DNA of 64,000 nucleotides from Acidovorax sp. KKS102 (GCF_000302535.1 NC_018708.1:1426001-1490000); one strand, 5' to 3'. Positions 53,054-62,580 are shown, counted from the stretch's first letter. Notes: generated from the sequence alone by a model not told the origin. Program-made: numbers and translations.

Positions 53054-54357
53054 GGATGGGCAGGGGTTTGCATGCGTGCCAGCCGTTCTGTGGCAGGTGG
53101 ATGCGAGTAGTAAAACCTCACGTAAACCGGATCGGGTGTGAGCGTGGAGGCGTTGTCTTCGTACAGCTTGAGCAGGGCCGACGACAGATCGGCGCCGCTG
53201 GCCTGAGCCACGGCATACGCATCCGCCTGGAACTCATGGCGGCGCGACTGCTGCGAGAACAGCGGCGAGATGAAAAATGTGAAGACCGGTACGACCAGCA
53301 TGAACAGCAGCAGCGCCAGTGCGTCATTGGGGGCTGCTGCCACGGCCGGGTCCAGCGAGATATTGGGGCGCACACCCAGTCCCGTGTAAAACCACACCTG
53401 GGTGGAGAGCCAGCCCAGCAGTGCAAAGCCGGCCAGACTCAGCGCAAACATCATCGCGACGCGCTGGACGATGTGGCGGTGCTTGAAGTGGCCCAGCTCA
53501 TGGGCCAGGACGGCTTCGACCTCGCCGGGGGCCAGCTGGCGCAGCAGGGTGTCGTAGAACACCACGCGCTTGGCGGCACCAAAGCCCGTGAAGTAGGCGT
53601 TGGCGTGGGCGCTGCGGCGGCTGCCGTCCATCACAAACAGGCCCTTGGCCGAGAAGCCGCAGCGCTGCATGAGTGCGGTCACGCGGGCTTTGAGCGATTC
53701 ATCTTCGAGTGGCTGGAATTTGTTGAACAGCGGTGCGATGAAGGTGGGGTAGATCACCATCAGCAGCAGGTTGAAGCCCATCCAGAAGCACCAGGCCCAC
53801 AGCCACCACAGCGGGCCTGCAGCGCCCATCAGCCAGAGGATCAGTGCGGCAATCGGCAGCCCGATGATGGCGCCCACCAGCAGGCCCTTGAGGGCATCCG
53901 CCAGCCACAGGCGCCAGGTCATTTTGTTGAAGCCAAACCGTTCTTCCACCACGAAGGTCTGGTACAGCGACAGGGGCAGGTCGATCAGTCCGCTGATGGC
54001 AGCAAAGGCCACCAGCAATGCCATCTGTTGCCACATGCCGCCACCCAGCGCGCCAAGCAGCGCCTGGTTCAGTGCATCCAGGCCGCCCAGCAAGGTCCAG
54101 CCCAGCAGCACGGCCGCCCCCAGCGCCATCTCCAGCATGCCCAGGCGGGCTTTGGTGATGGTGTAGTCAGCCGCCTTCTGGTGTGCGGCCAGCGCGATGC
54201 GTTCGGCAAACGGGGTGGGGACTGCAGTGCGGTGGCGGGCCACATGCCGGACCTGGCGTGTCGCCAGCCAGAACTTGAGGGCAAGGCCCAGCAGCAGCGC
54301 GGCGGCAAAGGCCACGGTGAGCAGCAAAGAGGGGGAAATGTCGTCAGAGGTGGGCAT
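53050..54357 (-). CDS. M48 family metalloprotease (Ste24/CAAX-type)
   Basis: A 435-residue integral-membrane zinc protease. An N-terminal helix and four to five further helices surround the catalytic domain. HELGH lies at 286-290 ([13 protein letters not shown]), with the third ligand Glu in [11 protein letters not shown] near 370. [21 protein letters not shown] and [19 protein letters not shown] match Ste24-type enzymes. The start is the ATG of [10 protein letters not shown], 37 bp from the divergent orn. The stop overlaps phhB (ATGA). Confidence 0.9.
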   Translation of the reverse strand: MPTSDDISPSLLLTVAFAAALLLGLALKFWLATRQVRHVARHRTAVPTPFAERIALAAHQKAADYTITKARLGMLEMALGAAVLLGWTLLGGLDALNQALLGALGGGMWQQMALLVAFAAISGLIDLPLSLYQTFVVEERFGFNKMTWRLWLADALKGLLVGAIIGLPIAALILWLMGAAGPLWWLWAWCFWMGFNLLLMVIYPTFIAPLFNKFQPLEDESLKARVTALMQRCGFSAKGLFVMDGSRRSAHANAYFTGFGAAKRVVFYDTLLRQLAPGEVEAVLAHELGHFKHRHIVQRVAMMFALSLAGFALLGWLSTQVWFYTGLGVRPNISLDPAVAAAPNDALALLLFMLVVPVFTFFISPLFSQQSRRHEFQADAYAVAQASGADLSSALLKLYEDNASTLTPDPVYVRFYYSHPPATERLARMQTPAHP

Positions 54358-54394
54358 GTGCGGCGAGTTTAGGCCATCGGCGACAATGCGCGCC

Positions 54395-54988
54395 ATGTCA
54401 GAAGCCAACAACCCCACCCCTGCCACGCTTGCCAAATCCGACCAGAACCTGGTCTGGCTGGACTGTGAAATGACCGGCCTGGAGCCCGACACCGACCGCC
54501 TGCTGGAGATTGCTGTGGTCGTGACCGGCCCGAGCCTGGAACCCCGCGTTGAAGGCCCCGTGTTTGCCATTCACCAGTCGGATGAATTGCTGAACAAGAT
54601 GGATGCCTGGAACAAGGGAACGCACGGCCGCAGTGGCCTGATCGACAAGGTGAAGGCGTCCACGGTGACGGAGGAGGAAGCGGAGCAGAAGATCCTCGCC
54701 TTCCTGGCCCAGTACGTGCCCAAGGGCACTGCGCCCATGTGCGGCAACAGCATTGGCCAGGATCGGCGTTTCCTGGTGCGCTACATGCCCAAGCTCGAAA
54801 AATTTTTTCACTACCGCAACGTGGATGTGAGCACGCTCAAGGAACTGGCCAAGCGCTGGAAACCCGAGGCCTACACGAGCTTCAAGAAGGCGCAAAAACA
54901 CACGGCGCTGGCGGATGTGCATGAGTCCATCGACGAACTTGCACATTATCGCCAGCACCTGTTAGCGGTAGAGGTGAAAGCGCCTTGA
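54395..54988 (+). CDS. orn: oligoribonuclease
   Basis: A 197-residue DEDDh 3'-5' exonuclease that finishes RNA decay by degrading 2-5 nt oligomers and pGpG. Catalytic acidic residues are visible at D23 and E25 ([14 protein letters not shown]), in [10 protein letters not shown] and in [14 protein letters not shown]. It completes c-di-GMP breakdown by clearing pGpG, so it links to the diguanylate genes here. The start is the ATG of MSEANNP. Confidence 0.96.
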   Translation: MSEANNPTPATLAKSDQNLVWLDCEMTGLEPDTDRLLEIAVVVTGPSLEPRVEGPVFAIHQSDELLNKMDAWNKGTHGRSGLIDKVKASTVTEEEAEQKILAFLAQYVPKGTAPMCGNSIGQDRRFLVRYMPKLEKFFHYRNVDVSTLKELAKRWKPEAYTSFKKAQKHTALADVHESIDELAHYRQHLLAVEVKAP

Positions 54989-55123
54989 GTTGCCAACCCT
55001 CCTCCGATGCGAGGAGGGGCAAGAATCCCTCGAGGCGCCGAGCTCAACGGGCTTGCTTCGCTTGGGGGAAGATCGAATTCTTCGTATTCGGAAGGCTCCT
55101 CAAGCGAGGGATAGGGACGGGGG

Positions 55124-55153
55124 TTGCGGGGAAACCCTTAACCGTGCGATAAT
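55124..55153 (+). promoter_or_regulatory. promoter of the DEAD-box helicase gene
   Basis: TTGCGG (55124-55129) and GATAAT (55148-55153) with an 18-bp spacer, giving a start near 55160 and a leader of about 215 nt. Confidence 0.55.
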
Positions 55154-55324
55154 CTACGGCTGCGCAGGAAATCCTCGCAGTTTGTGCATCTCCCCTCACA
55201 CACCGGGCTTGCCAGCCGACTGTCTTAGACAGTGCAGGACTAGCGAACAACGCCCACCCGCACCGGCCTCTACCGAGAGAGCCAACGCAGGTTTCGTTTG
55301 ATGGTTGATGTTTTTTAACCATTG

Positions 55325-55363
55325 ACGAAGCCCCTCGCAGGCGCTGCCTGCGATCGTCTTCGT
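55325..55363 (+). promoter_or_regulatory. stable hairpin in the helicase leader
   Basis: ACGAAG (55325-55330) pairs with CTTCGT (55358-55363) and, inside, TCGCAGGC with GCCTGCGA around a GCT loop, with an internal CCCC/TCGT loop. It ends beside the GAGAG ribosome site, 12 nt before the ATG, so unfolding could control translation. Confidence 0.6.
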
Positions 55364-55375
55364 GAGAGAAAAATC

Positions 55376-57247
55376 ATGACCGACACCTCTTTGGTGCAGG
55401 GCGAATTCGCGCCTGCCGATACTTCCTTTGCTGCCGACGTTTCCGTGCAGTCTTCCCCTCTGGACGCCGTGATGGCATCTGCCATTGAGGCCGATGCCGC
55501 TGTGACCGCCGAACCCAACGGTTTTGTGGAGCTGGGCCTGGCGCCTGAACTCGTTCAGGCGGTGGCCGACCTAGGCTATACCCAGCCCACGGGCGTTCAG
55601 CTCAAGGCCATTCCCCTGGCCATGGGAAGCGGCAACGACTCCACTAAGTTCATCGACCTGATGGTTTCCAGTCAGACCGGCTCGGGCAAGACAGCAGCCT
55701 TCCTGTTGCCCGTGCTGCACACCCTGATCAAGCAGCAGGCCGCCGCCGAAGCTGAAGAACGCGCTGCTTTCGAGCGTGCTGTCGCAGAGGCTGCCGCCCG
55801 TGGCGAACCTGCACCGAAGCGCGCCAAGCGCAAGGACCCCACCAGCTCGCGCAACTTCAAGGCAGCGACCCCTGGCGCGCTGATTCTGTGCCCCACGCGT
55901 GAACTGGCGCAGCAAGTTGCGCACGACGCGATCGACCTGGTCAAGCATTGCCGCGGCCTGCGCGTGGCCAACGTCGTGGGTGGTATGCCTTACCAACTGC
56001 AGATTGCCAAGTTGCAGAACGCCAACCTCGTGGTGGCAACCCCTGGCCGCCTGCTGGACCTGCAGCGCTCGATGCAGATCAAGCTCGACAAGGTGCAGTT
56101 CCTGGTGGTTGACGAAGCCGACCGCATGCTCGACCTGGGCTTCTCGGACGACCTGGCGGAACTGAACCAGCTGACCAGCCAGCGCAAGCAGACCATGATG
56201 TTCAGCGCGACTTTTGCCCCGCGCATTCAGCAACTGGCCATGCGCGTGATGCACGACGGTGGTTCGTCGGTGCAAAAGGTGACCATCGATTCGCCACAAG
56301 AGAAGCACGCCAACATCAAGCAGGTGCTGTACTGGGCTGACAACGCCCAGCACAAGCGCAAGATGCTCGACCACTGGTTGCGTGACACCACGATAAACCA
56401 GGCCATCGTCTTTGCCAGCACCCAGGTGGAGTGCGATGGTCTGGCCAACGACCTGCAGCAAGACGGTTTCTCCGCCGTGGCGCTGCATGGCGCCCTGAGC
56501 CAGGGTCTGCGCAATCGTCGCCTGATGGCGCTGCGCGCTGGTCAGGTACAGATCCTGGTGGCGACCGATGTGGCTGCCCGTGGCATCGACGTGCCCACCA
56601 TTACCCACGTGTTCAACTTCGGCCTGCCCATGAAGGCTGAGGATTACACCCACCGCATCGGCCGTACTGGCCGTGCGGGCCGCGATGGCCTGGCCGTCAC
56701 GTTTGCCGAGTTCCGCGATCGCCGCAAGATCTACGACATTGAGTCGTACAGCCGCCAGCAGTTCAAGGCCGAAGTGATTCCGGGCATGGAGCCTTCGCAG
56801 CGTGCCCCGCAGGCGCCTCGCGGTGGGGACTTTGGTGGTGGCCGTGGCCGCTCGTATGACAACCGAGACAACCCATCGCGTGGCCGTTTCGGTGGTCCCG
56901 CACGCGGTGGCAACGACCGTGGTGGTTTCGGTGGTGGCTTTGGCGGCGGTTTTGGCGGCCGTGACAATCGCGGCGCACCTGCCCGTGGTGAAGGCAGCGG
57001 TTTTGCAGGCCGCGACGATCGCGGCGGCGATCGTGGTTTTGCCCCACGCCGTGACAGCGAGGGTTATGGCCGCAAGCCTGGTTTTGGCGACACAGGCCGT
57101 GGTGGCTTTGCTACCCGTGGCGACGCGGGTGCACCGCGCGGTGATTTCGCACCCCGCAAGCCCGCGTTTGCCAAGCCTGCGGGTGGTGGCGGCAAGCCTT
57201 TCGTGGCCCACGACGCCCGCAAGCGTCCTGCTCGCCCGGCTCGCTGA
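55376..57247 (+). CDS. DEAD-box RNA helicase (RhlE-like) with RGG tail
   Basis: A 623-residue ATP-dependent RNA helicase. The Q motif lies near GYTQPTGVQ; motif I SQTGSGKT at 99-106; motif II VVDEADRMLDLGF; motif III SAT; motif VI HRIGRTGRAGR. An unusual Glu/Ala/Lys-rich insert of about 40 residues (about 120-165) separates motifs I and Ia. The C-terminal about 150 residues are arginine/glycine-rich (RGG-type repeats such as GGFGGGFGGGFGGR), probably RNA-binding. The leader contains a strong hairpin, as expected of cold-induced helicases that control their own mRNA (inference). Confidence 0.92.
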   Translation: MTDTSLVQGEFAPADTSFAADVSVQSSPLDAVMASAIEADAAVTAEPNGFVELGLAPELVQAVADLGYTQPTGVQLKAIPLAMGSGNDSTKFIDLMVSSQTGSGKTAAFLLPVLHTLIKQQAAAEAEERAAFERAVAEAAARGEPAPKRAKRKDPTSSRNFKAATPGALILCPTRELAQQVAHDAIDLVKHCRGLRVANVVGGMPYQLQIAKLQNANLVVATPGRLLDLQRSMQIKLDKVQFLVVDEADRMLDLGFSDDLAELNQLTSQRKQTMMFSATFAPRIQQLAMRVMHDGGSSVQKVTIDSPQEKHANIKQVLYWADNAQHKRKMLDHWLRDTTINQAIVFASTQVECDGLANDLQQDGFSAVALHGALSQGLRNRRLMALRAGQVQILVATDVAARGIDVPTITHVFNFGLPMKAEDYTHRIGRTGRAGRDGLAVTFAEFRDRRKIYDIESYSRQQFKAEVIPGMEPSQRAPQAPRGGDFGGGRGRSYDNRDNPSRGRFGGPARGGNDRGGFGGGFGGGFGGRDNRGAPARGEGSGFAGRDDRGGDRGFAPRRDSEGYGRKPGFGDTGRGGFATRGDAGAPRGDFAPRKPAFAKPAGGGGKPFVAHDARKRPARPAR

Positions 57248-57297
57248 GCGTTGAGGGTTAATGGCGCTAGTTAGCTAGCTAGTGCCGCTCCAGTTGC

Positions 57298-57330
57298 AAA
57301 GGCTGGTACCGCAAGGTGCCGGCCTTTTTT
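57298..57330 (+). terminator. Rho-independent terminator of the helicase gene
   Basis: AAAGGC and GGTACC pair with GGTGCC and GCCTTT around GCAA, followed by TTTT. It lies 51 bp after the stop. A second small hairpin (GGCGCTAG/CTAGTGCC, 57263-57286) precedes it. Confidence 0.8.
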
Positions 57331-57401
57331 CATGGTGGCTGCCCGGTGTGTCGCAGAGGCGGCGGGCGGCTCGTCAATAATGGCCTCCGGAGGAATCTGC
57401 T

Positions 57402-58874
57402 GTGTCGTCTTCTTTATCTTCGGGTGCGGACTTTGAGCACATGTTCGGGCTGGCGCCGGTGTCACTCTGGCTGGAGGACTACAGCGCGCTCAAGCAGCTT
57501 TTTGATCAGTGGCGTGCCGAAGGCGTGACCGACATCCGCCAGTTCCTGGCCCAGGACCCAGCCCGCCTGAGGGCCTGCAGCGCCGCCCTCAAGGTGCTCA
57601 AGGTGAATCAGCGCACGCTGGATCTGTTTGCCGCCGAGAGCCAGCAGATCCTGGAAGCCAACCTGGACAAGGTGTTTCGGGACGACATGCACGACGCGGT
57701 GGCGCATGAGCTGTCGCAGTTGTGGGATGGGCAACTGGAGTTTTCCAACCAGACCGTGAACTACGCGCTCGACGGTCGACGGCTGGATGTGCAGATCCGT
57801 GCGCGCATCCTGCCCGGCTACGAGGACAACTGGAGCCGTGTGTTGGTGTCACTGGAGGATGTGACGGCCACCGTGCGCGCAGGGGCGGAGCTACGCCGCA
57901 GCGAGCGCTACGCTCGCGACCTGTTCGAACATTCGCCCGTGTCCTTGTGGGTGGAGGACTTCAGCGCGGTCAAGAGCCTGCTCGATGGTGTGCGTGCGCA
58001 GGGCATTGACGATTTCAAGACATTCATTCGGGTGCATCCCGAGTTCGTGACACGCTGCATGCACGAAATCCGGGTGATTGACGTGAACCAGCAGACCCTG
58101 CGCATGTTCGGCGCAGAGAGCAAGGAGATGCTGCTGAACAACATTGGCAGGGTGTTTCGCGGGGAGATGCACGAGTCCTTTGCGGAGCAGTTGCTGGACT
58201 TGTGGGAGGGCAAGACCTTCCAGCAGCGCGAAGTGGTCAACTACGCACTGTCTGGCGATGCGGTGCATATCCACATGCAATTCTCGGTGCTGGCCGATCA
58301 CATGAGTGACTGGGGGCTGGTGCTCCTGTCGCTGGTGGACATCACGGCGCGCAAGAAGGCTGAGGCCTACCTGGAGTACCTGGGCAAGCACGATGTGCTC
58401 ACGCAGTTGCGCAACCGGGCGTTTTACGCCGAGGAACTCAACCGCCTGACCCGCAAGGGCCCTTGGCCTTTGTCCATCATCGCCATCGACCTCAATGGGC
58501 TCAAGGTGGTGAACGACGAGCAGGGCCATGCGGCGGGAGACTCCATGCTGCGCCGCGTTGGCGAGGTCTTGGCCAAGGCTGTAGATGCACCGGCCTGTGC
58601 AGCACGCATTGGCGGCGATGAGTTCACGGTGTTGTTGCCCGGTACGGATGAACGCGGAGCCATGGCCCTGCAGGAACGCATCTTGTCGATGCTCGAACTC
58701 AACAACCAGTTCTACCCTGGCCAGCACCTCAGCCTGGCCATGGGAATCGCCTGCTGCCAGTCGGGCGATGCGGTGGAGGCTGCAATCCACCGTGCAGACC
58801 AGGCGATGTACGCGGAAAAGAACCGCTACTTCCAGCAAAAGAACGTGGACCGGCGGCAGTCTGGCAGTCCTTGA
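57402..58874 (+). CDS. diguanylate cyclase with two tandem PAS-like domains
   Basis: A 490-residue cytoplasmic protein. Two homologous sensor domains of about 135 residues (about 10-150 and 172-315) share FEHxPVSLWxEDFSAxK...VNQxTLxMFGAES, so the gene carries an internal duplication. The GGDEF domain follows, with an intact GGDEF at 404-408 (RIGGDEFTVLL). No RxxD inhibitory site sits five residues before it (VDAPACAARI), so product inhibition is probably weak. No transmembrane helix is seen, so it senses a cytoplasmic signal. The start is GTG, supported by GGAGG 6 nt upstream. Confidence 0.9.
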   Translation: MSSSLSSGADFEHMFGLAPVSLWLEDYSALKQLFDQWRAEGVTDIRQFLAQDPARLRACSAALKVLKVNQRTLDLFAAESQQILEANLDKVFRDDMHDAVAHELSQLWDGQLEFSNQTVNYALDGRRLDVQIRARILPGYEDNWSRVLVSLEDVTATVRAGAELRRSERYARDLFEHSPVSLWVEDFSAVKSLLDGVRAQGIDDFKTFIRVHPEFVTRCMHEIRVIDVNQQTLRMFGAESKEMLLNNIGRVFRGEMHESFAEQLLDLWEGKTFQQREVVNYALSGDAVHIHMQFSVLADHMSDWGLVLLSLVDITARKKAEAYLEYLGKHDVLTQLRNRAFYAEELNRLTRKGPWPLSIIAIDLNGLKVVNDEQGHAAGDSMLRRVGEVLAKAVDAPACAARIGGDEFTVLLPGTDERGAMALQERILSMLELNNQFYPGQHLSLAMGIACCQSGDAVEAAIHRADQAMYAEKNRYFQQKNVDRRQSGSP

Positions 58875-58886
58875 TACGCAGTTGGA

Positions 58887-60119
58887 TCAGAGATGGACCG
58901 GGGTGCGGCCGATCTCGGGCCAGCGATGGTGCAGAAAGATCCAAGATAGCATGCCAATGCACAACATCAGCAGCGATGACAGTGCCAGCAAAACCGTGGA
59001 ATGCATCACCAGCGGCGCAATGAGGCCCGCCACCAGCCCATTGGCCGTCGAACCGACAAACGCCTGCATTGACGAGGCCATGCCCCGGCGCTCCGGGTAG
59101 AGGTCCAGTACCAGCAGCGTCACCACGGGCACCATCAGCGCCCAGCCAAAAGAAAAGATCGCAATGGGTGCGAGTGCCCACCAGGCGTGGGCGGTGAACA
59201 GGAGATTGGCGCCCAGGTTCAACACGGCCACCGAAAACATGATGACGAACCCGTGGCGGATCTGGCGCTTGGGCGGAATGCGTCCCGCCAGCCTTCCGCT
59301 GAGCCATGCACCGCCCATGATCCCTGAAATGGTGAGCGCAAAAAACCAGAAAAACTGTGTCGGTGCCAGCGACAGGTGCTCCCCCAGAAACGCGGGGGCC
59401 GACAGCACGTACAGGAACATGCCATTGAAGGGAACGCCGCTGGCCAGTGCCAGCAACACAAAGCGTGCACTGGTGCCCAGCTGCATGTAGCCCCGCATCA
59501 GGTGGCGCACATGAAAGGGCTGGCGCTGCTCCACATGCAGGGTCTCGGGCAGCAGCCGGAAGTTGGCAGTCCACAGGGCAACGCCCACCAAGGTCAGGAA
59601 CCAGAAAATGCTGTGCCAACCCGCGTGGACAAACAGCCAGCCACCAATGATGGGTGCAATCGCCGGAGCCACACCAAAGTAGATGGTCACCTGGCTCATG
59701 ACCTTCTGGGCCTGTGCCGGGGGAAACATGTCGCGGATCACCGCACGCGAGACCACGATGCCTGCCCCCGTGGACAAACCTTGCAGCGCGCGGAAAAAGA
59801 CCAGTTGCCCAATCGTTTGTGACAGGGCGCATCCGGCTGAGGCGAGCGTGAACACAGCAATGCCCCACAAGATCACGGGCCTGCGCCCGAAGCTGTCCGC
59901 CAGCGCGCCATGGAACAGGCTCATGAATGCAAAGCCGAAAAGGTAAGCCGACAGCGTCTGCTGCATCTCCATCGGCGTGGCTCCCAGCGCTGCGGCGATG
60001 CCTGAGAACGCGGGGATGTAGGTGTCGATGGAGAAAGGCCCGAGCATGCCCAGCACAGCCAGCAGGATCGCGAGCGCCCAGCGGGGCGCTTTCCAAAGCA
60101 GATGGGCTTGTGGGTTCAT
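58887..60119 (-). CDS. Bcr/CflA-family MFS drug efflux transporter
   Basis: A 410-residue, 12-helix major facilitator protein. The family A motif appears as GALADSFGRRPVILWGIAVF, and SIDTYIPAFSGIAAAL opens the protein as in Bcr. It probably exports drugs or small metabolites by proton antiport; the substrate is unknown. The stop is 12 bp from that of the convergent GGDEF gene. Upstream is a 325-bp gene-free stretch to the tRNA. Confidence 0.9.
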   Translation of the reverse strand: MNPQAHLLWKAPRWALAILLAVLGMLGPFSIDTYIPAFSGIAAALGATPMEMQQTLSAYLFGFAFMSLFHGALADSFGRRPVILWGIAVFTLASAGCALSQTIGQLVFFRALQGLSTGAGIVVSRAVIRDMFPPAQAQKVMSQVTIYFGVAPAIAPIIGGWLFVHAGWHSIFWFLTLVGVALWTANFRLLPETLHVEQRQPFHVRHLMRGYMQLGTSARFVLLALASGVPFNGMFLYVLSAPAFLGEHLSLAPTQFFWFFALTISGIMGGAWLSGRLAGRIPPKRQIRHGFVIMFSVAVLNLGANLLFTAHAWWALAPIAIFSFGWALMVPVVTLLVLDLYPERRGMASSMQAFVGSTANGLVAGLIAPLVMHSTVLLALSSLLMLCIGMLSWIFLHHRWPEIGRTPVHL

Positions 60120-60444
60120 TGAGGATGAGGGCTTGCACCCTGAAAGACATCGGCAGCTCGCAGCATGCGTGCCATGCGTCGGTTATCTGTGGGTTATGCG
60201 GGGATTGTGCGGGACGCATGCGGGCTCAAGTTAAAGAGCGCTGCGGCCCTGCAGCTCTTGCACTCCTCATCCAGAGTTCAAGGCGGGGGGGGGCGTTGTT
60301 GAGACAAACCTTAGGCGTACATATCCGAGCTCGACCGAACGGCTGCGAGTCAGGGCCGTGGTGCGCCGACCGTGACAAACGATCTAAAAACAGAAAGGCC
60401 TGCTACTTATGGGTAGCAGGCCTTTTGTGCCTTGCGGCTTGATT
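60120..60444. other. 325-bp intergenic region between the MFS gene and tRNA-Lys
   Basis: It presumably contains the promoter of the MFS gene, but no consensus -35/-10 pair is obvious. It has a run of nine G at 60285-60293. Its end holds the tRNA terminator. No reading frame of note is seen. Confidence 0.5.
60394..60425 (-). terminator. Rho-independent terminator of tRNA-Lys
   Basis: A perfect 13-bp hairpin, AAAGGCCTGCTAC against GTAGCAGGCCTTT, followed on the minus strand by TTTCTGTTTTT. It lies 20 bp after the tRNA. Confidence 0.85.
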
Positions 60445-60520
60445 TGGTGGGTCCTGAGTGACTCGAACACTCGACCTACGGATTAAGAGTCCGCTGCTCT
60501 ACCAACTGAGCTAAGAACCC
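60445..60520 (-). tRNA. tRNA-Lys (anticodon CTT)
   Basis: A 76-nt tRNA including an encoded 3' CCA. The acceptor stem pairs GGGTTCT with AGGACCC (one T-G pair), discriminator A. The D arm AGCTCAGTTGGTAGAGC and the T arm GTTCGAGTC are canonical. The anticodon loop CTCTTAA gives CTT, reading lysine AAG. It has its own promoter and terminator. Confidence 0.97.
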
Positions 60521-60559
60521 AAATCTTTAAAATTCGTCTGCATCGCTGCAGAGCCTCGA

Positions 60560-60589
60560 ATTATGCACTAGTTTTTGCGACCTTTGCAA
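60560..60589 (-). promoter_or_regulatory. promoter of tRNA-Lys
   Basis: On the minus strand, TTGCAA (60589-60584) and CATAAT (60565-60560) are separated by 18 bp, placing the start 30-35 nt before the mature 5' end. Confidence 0.6.
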
Positions 60590-60603
60590 CTCGCGCTCAA
60601 AAA

Positions 60604-61488
60604 TTATTGCATCGCATTGCGGCTGGCCAGTTCCACAAAGAGGCCGCTGTGGTCCAGTTCGCCGAGGCCGTGGTCCACGCCCTCGGCATACAGTGCCTCA
60701 AACAGGGCCGTGATGGGGGCATCGAAGCCGGTCTCTCGGGCAGTGGCCAACGCATTGCGCATGTCCTTCAACTGAACGGCCATGCGGCCCCTGGGGGCAA
60801 AGTCGCGTTCCACCATGCGCTGGCCATGCAGCTGCAGGATGCGGCTGTCGGCAAAACCACCGCTGATGGCTTCGCGGACCTTGGCCATGTCGGCGCCTCC
60901 CTTGGCGGCAAACAGCAGGGCTTCGGCCACGGCGCCGATGGTGATGCCCACAATCATCTGGTTGGCCAGCTTGGCCAGCTGACCCGCACCGTGCGGCCCG
61001 ACATGGGTGGAGCGGCCCAGGCAGGCGAATACGGGCTGGGCGCGCGCAAAGTCCTCGGGGCGGCCACCGGCCATGATGGCCAGGGTACCGGCCTCGGCCC
61101 CGACGGTGCCTCCGGATACCGGTGCGTCCAGGTGGGCCACGCCCAGCTCGCCCAGGCGGGCCGCGTGGTCGCGCGCCTCGCTGGGCTGGATGGAGGCCAT
61201 GTCGATGAAAAGAGCGCCCGGGCGCATGGCCTGGGCTGTGCCTTGCTCAAACAGGACCTGGCCGACGACCGGCCCGTTTTCGAGCAAGCTGATGGCCACA
61301 TCGGCGTCCTTGACGGCATCGGCAGGGCTGCTGTGCACGGTGACACCCCATTGCGTCAGCGGTTCTGCCTTGGCGCGGGTGCGGTTCCATGCGTGTACCT
61401 GGTGGCCTGCTTCGCTGAGGCGTCGGGCCATGGGCAGCCCCATCATGCCAATGCCAAGAACGGCGATACGAAGCGGAGTGGTAGTCAT
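60604..61488 (-). CDS. NAD(P)-dependent oxidoreductase, 3-hydroxyisobutyrate dehydrogenase family
   Basis: A 294-residue beta-hydroxyacid dehydrogenase. The Rossmann motif IAVLGIGMMGLPMARRL is at the N-terminus (about residues 7-23). The catalytic Lys lies in GQLAKLANQMIVG near residue 170, and the substrate-binding DAPVSGGTVGAEAGTLAIMAGG is intact. It could act on 3-hydroxyisobutyrate, tartronate semialdehyde or a related acid. ATG 61488 (MTTTPLR) is preferred; an ATG pair at 61539/61536 with AAAGG just upstream would add about 17 polar residues and cannot be excluded. It is divergent from the esterase gene. Confidence 0.88.
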   Translation of the reverse strand: MTTTPLRIAVLGIGMMGLPMARRLSEAGHQVHAWNRTRAKAEPLTQWGVTVHSSPADAVKDADVAISLLENGPVVGQVLFEQGTAQAMRPGALFIDMASIQPSEARDHAARLGELGVAHLDAPVSGGTVGAEAGTLAIMAGGRPEDFARAQPVFACLGRSTHVGPHGAGQLAKLANQMIVGITIGAVAEALLFAAKGGADMAKVREAISGGFADSRILQLHGQRMVERDFAPRGRMAVQLKDMRNALATARETGFDAPITALFEALYAEGVDHGLGELDHSGLFVELASRNAMQ

Positions 61489-61698
61489 GGCGTTGTTCTT
61501 CTTGGGAAAGGAGTTCAAGAGCGTCTCTGTTGCCATCATGTGCCTTTTTGGCGCTGCAGTCTGTCACGGAGCTTGCAGCGCACAGCGATTGGCCAGATGA
61601 TTCTGCAGCGCCAGCGCCGTCCCTGCGTCTGCCGAGCCTGTGGGCCGGGCCGCGGTATGGCACCGAAGGCCGCTCACACCAACCGGAGACCCTTGCCC

Positions 61699-62580
61699 AT
61701 GACCTTGCCCCTGTACGACCCCGCCTGGCTGGAGCGCATGTACAACAACCGTGCCCTCGTCCCCGACCACATGGACTACTTTGAGCGCTGGGCCCGGGAC
61801 TCCGCCCAGGTGCGCGCCAACATTCCCTGTGCGCTCGATGTCGCGTATGGAACCGGTGTGGGTGAGACCCTGGACGTGTTCCCCTCCGCCCGCACCACCG
61901 GTGGGCCGGTGCCGGTGCTGGTGTTCATCCACGGAGGCTACTGGCGGTCGCTCGACAAATCCGACCACTCGTTCATCGCGCCGCCCTTCACCCAGGCCGG
62001 GTTTTGTGTGGTGGTGGTGAACTACGCGCTGTGCCCGGGCACCCCCGATGCGCCGGTGAACATTCCCCACATTGCGCGGCAGATGGAAAAAGCGTTGGGC
62101 TGGGTGTGGCACCAGATCGCCGCCCATGGGGGCGACCCCCGGCGGATCACCGTGGCGGGGCACTCGGCGGGCGGGCAGCTGGCGGCCCTGCTGCTGACCA
62201 GCGTGTGGCCCCTGATCGGCAAGGGCTTGCCCGATGGCCTGGTGCGCAATGCGCTGTCGATCTCGGGGGTGCACGACCTGGAGCCCATCATGCACACGCC
62301 CATGTACCAGTCGGTATTGCACCTGACTGAGCAGCAGGTGCTGCAGTGCAGCCCCGCACGTTTGCTGGAGCCGCCCACGGGCACGCTGTATTGCGCCGTG
62401 GGGGCCGATGAAAGCCCCGAATTCCTGCGCCAGAACCAGCTCATGCAGGACGCCTGGGGCAGCCATTTTGTGCCCCGCAGCGTGGCCTTGCCGGGGTTGA
62501 ACCACTTCAGCGTCGTCGATGCCCTGGCCAAGCCCGGGCATGACCTGCACCACATGGCGCAGAACCTGCTGCGGGCCTGA
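61699..62580 (+). CDS. alpha/beta hydrolase (carboxylesterase, kynurenine-formamidase-like)
   Basis: A 293-residue cytoplasmic hydrolase. The HGGYW oxyanion motif is near residue 80. The nucleophile elbow GHSAGG is near 156, and the catalytic His lies in LPGLNHFSVVDALA close to the C-terminus. This combination occurs in the hormone-sensitive-lipase and kynurenine-formamidase-like esterases. The substrate is unknown; no kynurenine genes lie alongside. The start is the ATG of MTLPLYDP. It ends 1 bp before a 268-bp inverted-repeat element and converges on guaC. Confidence 0.85.
   Translation: MTLPLYDPAWLERMYNNRALVPDHMDYFERWARDSAQVRANIPCALDVAYGTGVGETLDVFPSARTTGGPVPVLVFIHGGYWRSLDKSDHSFIAPPFTQAGFCVVVVNYALCPGTPDAPVNIPHIARQMEKALGWVWHQIAAHGGDPRRITVAGHSAGGQLAALLLTSVWPLIGKGLPDGLVRNALSISGVHDLEPIMHTPMYQSVLHLTEQQVLQCSPARLLEPPTGTLYCAVGADESPEFLRQNQLMQDAWGSHFVPRSVALPGLNHFSVVDALAKPGHDLHHMAQNLLRA

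Larger units (their letters stand above)
54989..55375 (+). other. 387-bp intergenic region and helicase leader
   Basis: After a hairpin CCCTCCT/AGGAGGG (54996-55018, no T run), a sigma-70 promoter (55124-55153) gives a 215-nt untranslated leader. The leader contains CACTGTC/AGACAGT- and ATGGTT/AACCAT-type hairpins and a strong terminal hairpin just before the ribosome site. No reading frame is convincing. Confidence 0.6.

Noticed and set aside
56850-57200. Short tandem GGT/CGT-rich repeats resembling a minisatellite or CRISPR-like array.
   Set aside because: They encode the RGG tail of the helicase; units are irregular and there are no spacers.
55571-57211. A 546-codon frame antisense to the helicase gene.
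   Set aside because: The helicase motifs on the plus strand are complete; this frame has no recognisable domain.
57263-57286. A TAGCTAGCTAG string resembling the repeat family core.
   Set aside because: It lacks the 17-nt spacing and the downstream GCGC half; it is a simple local hairpin before the terminator.
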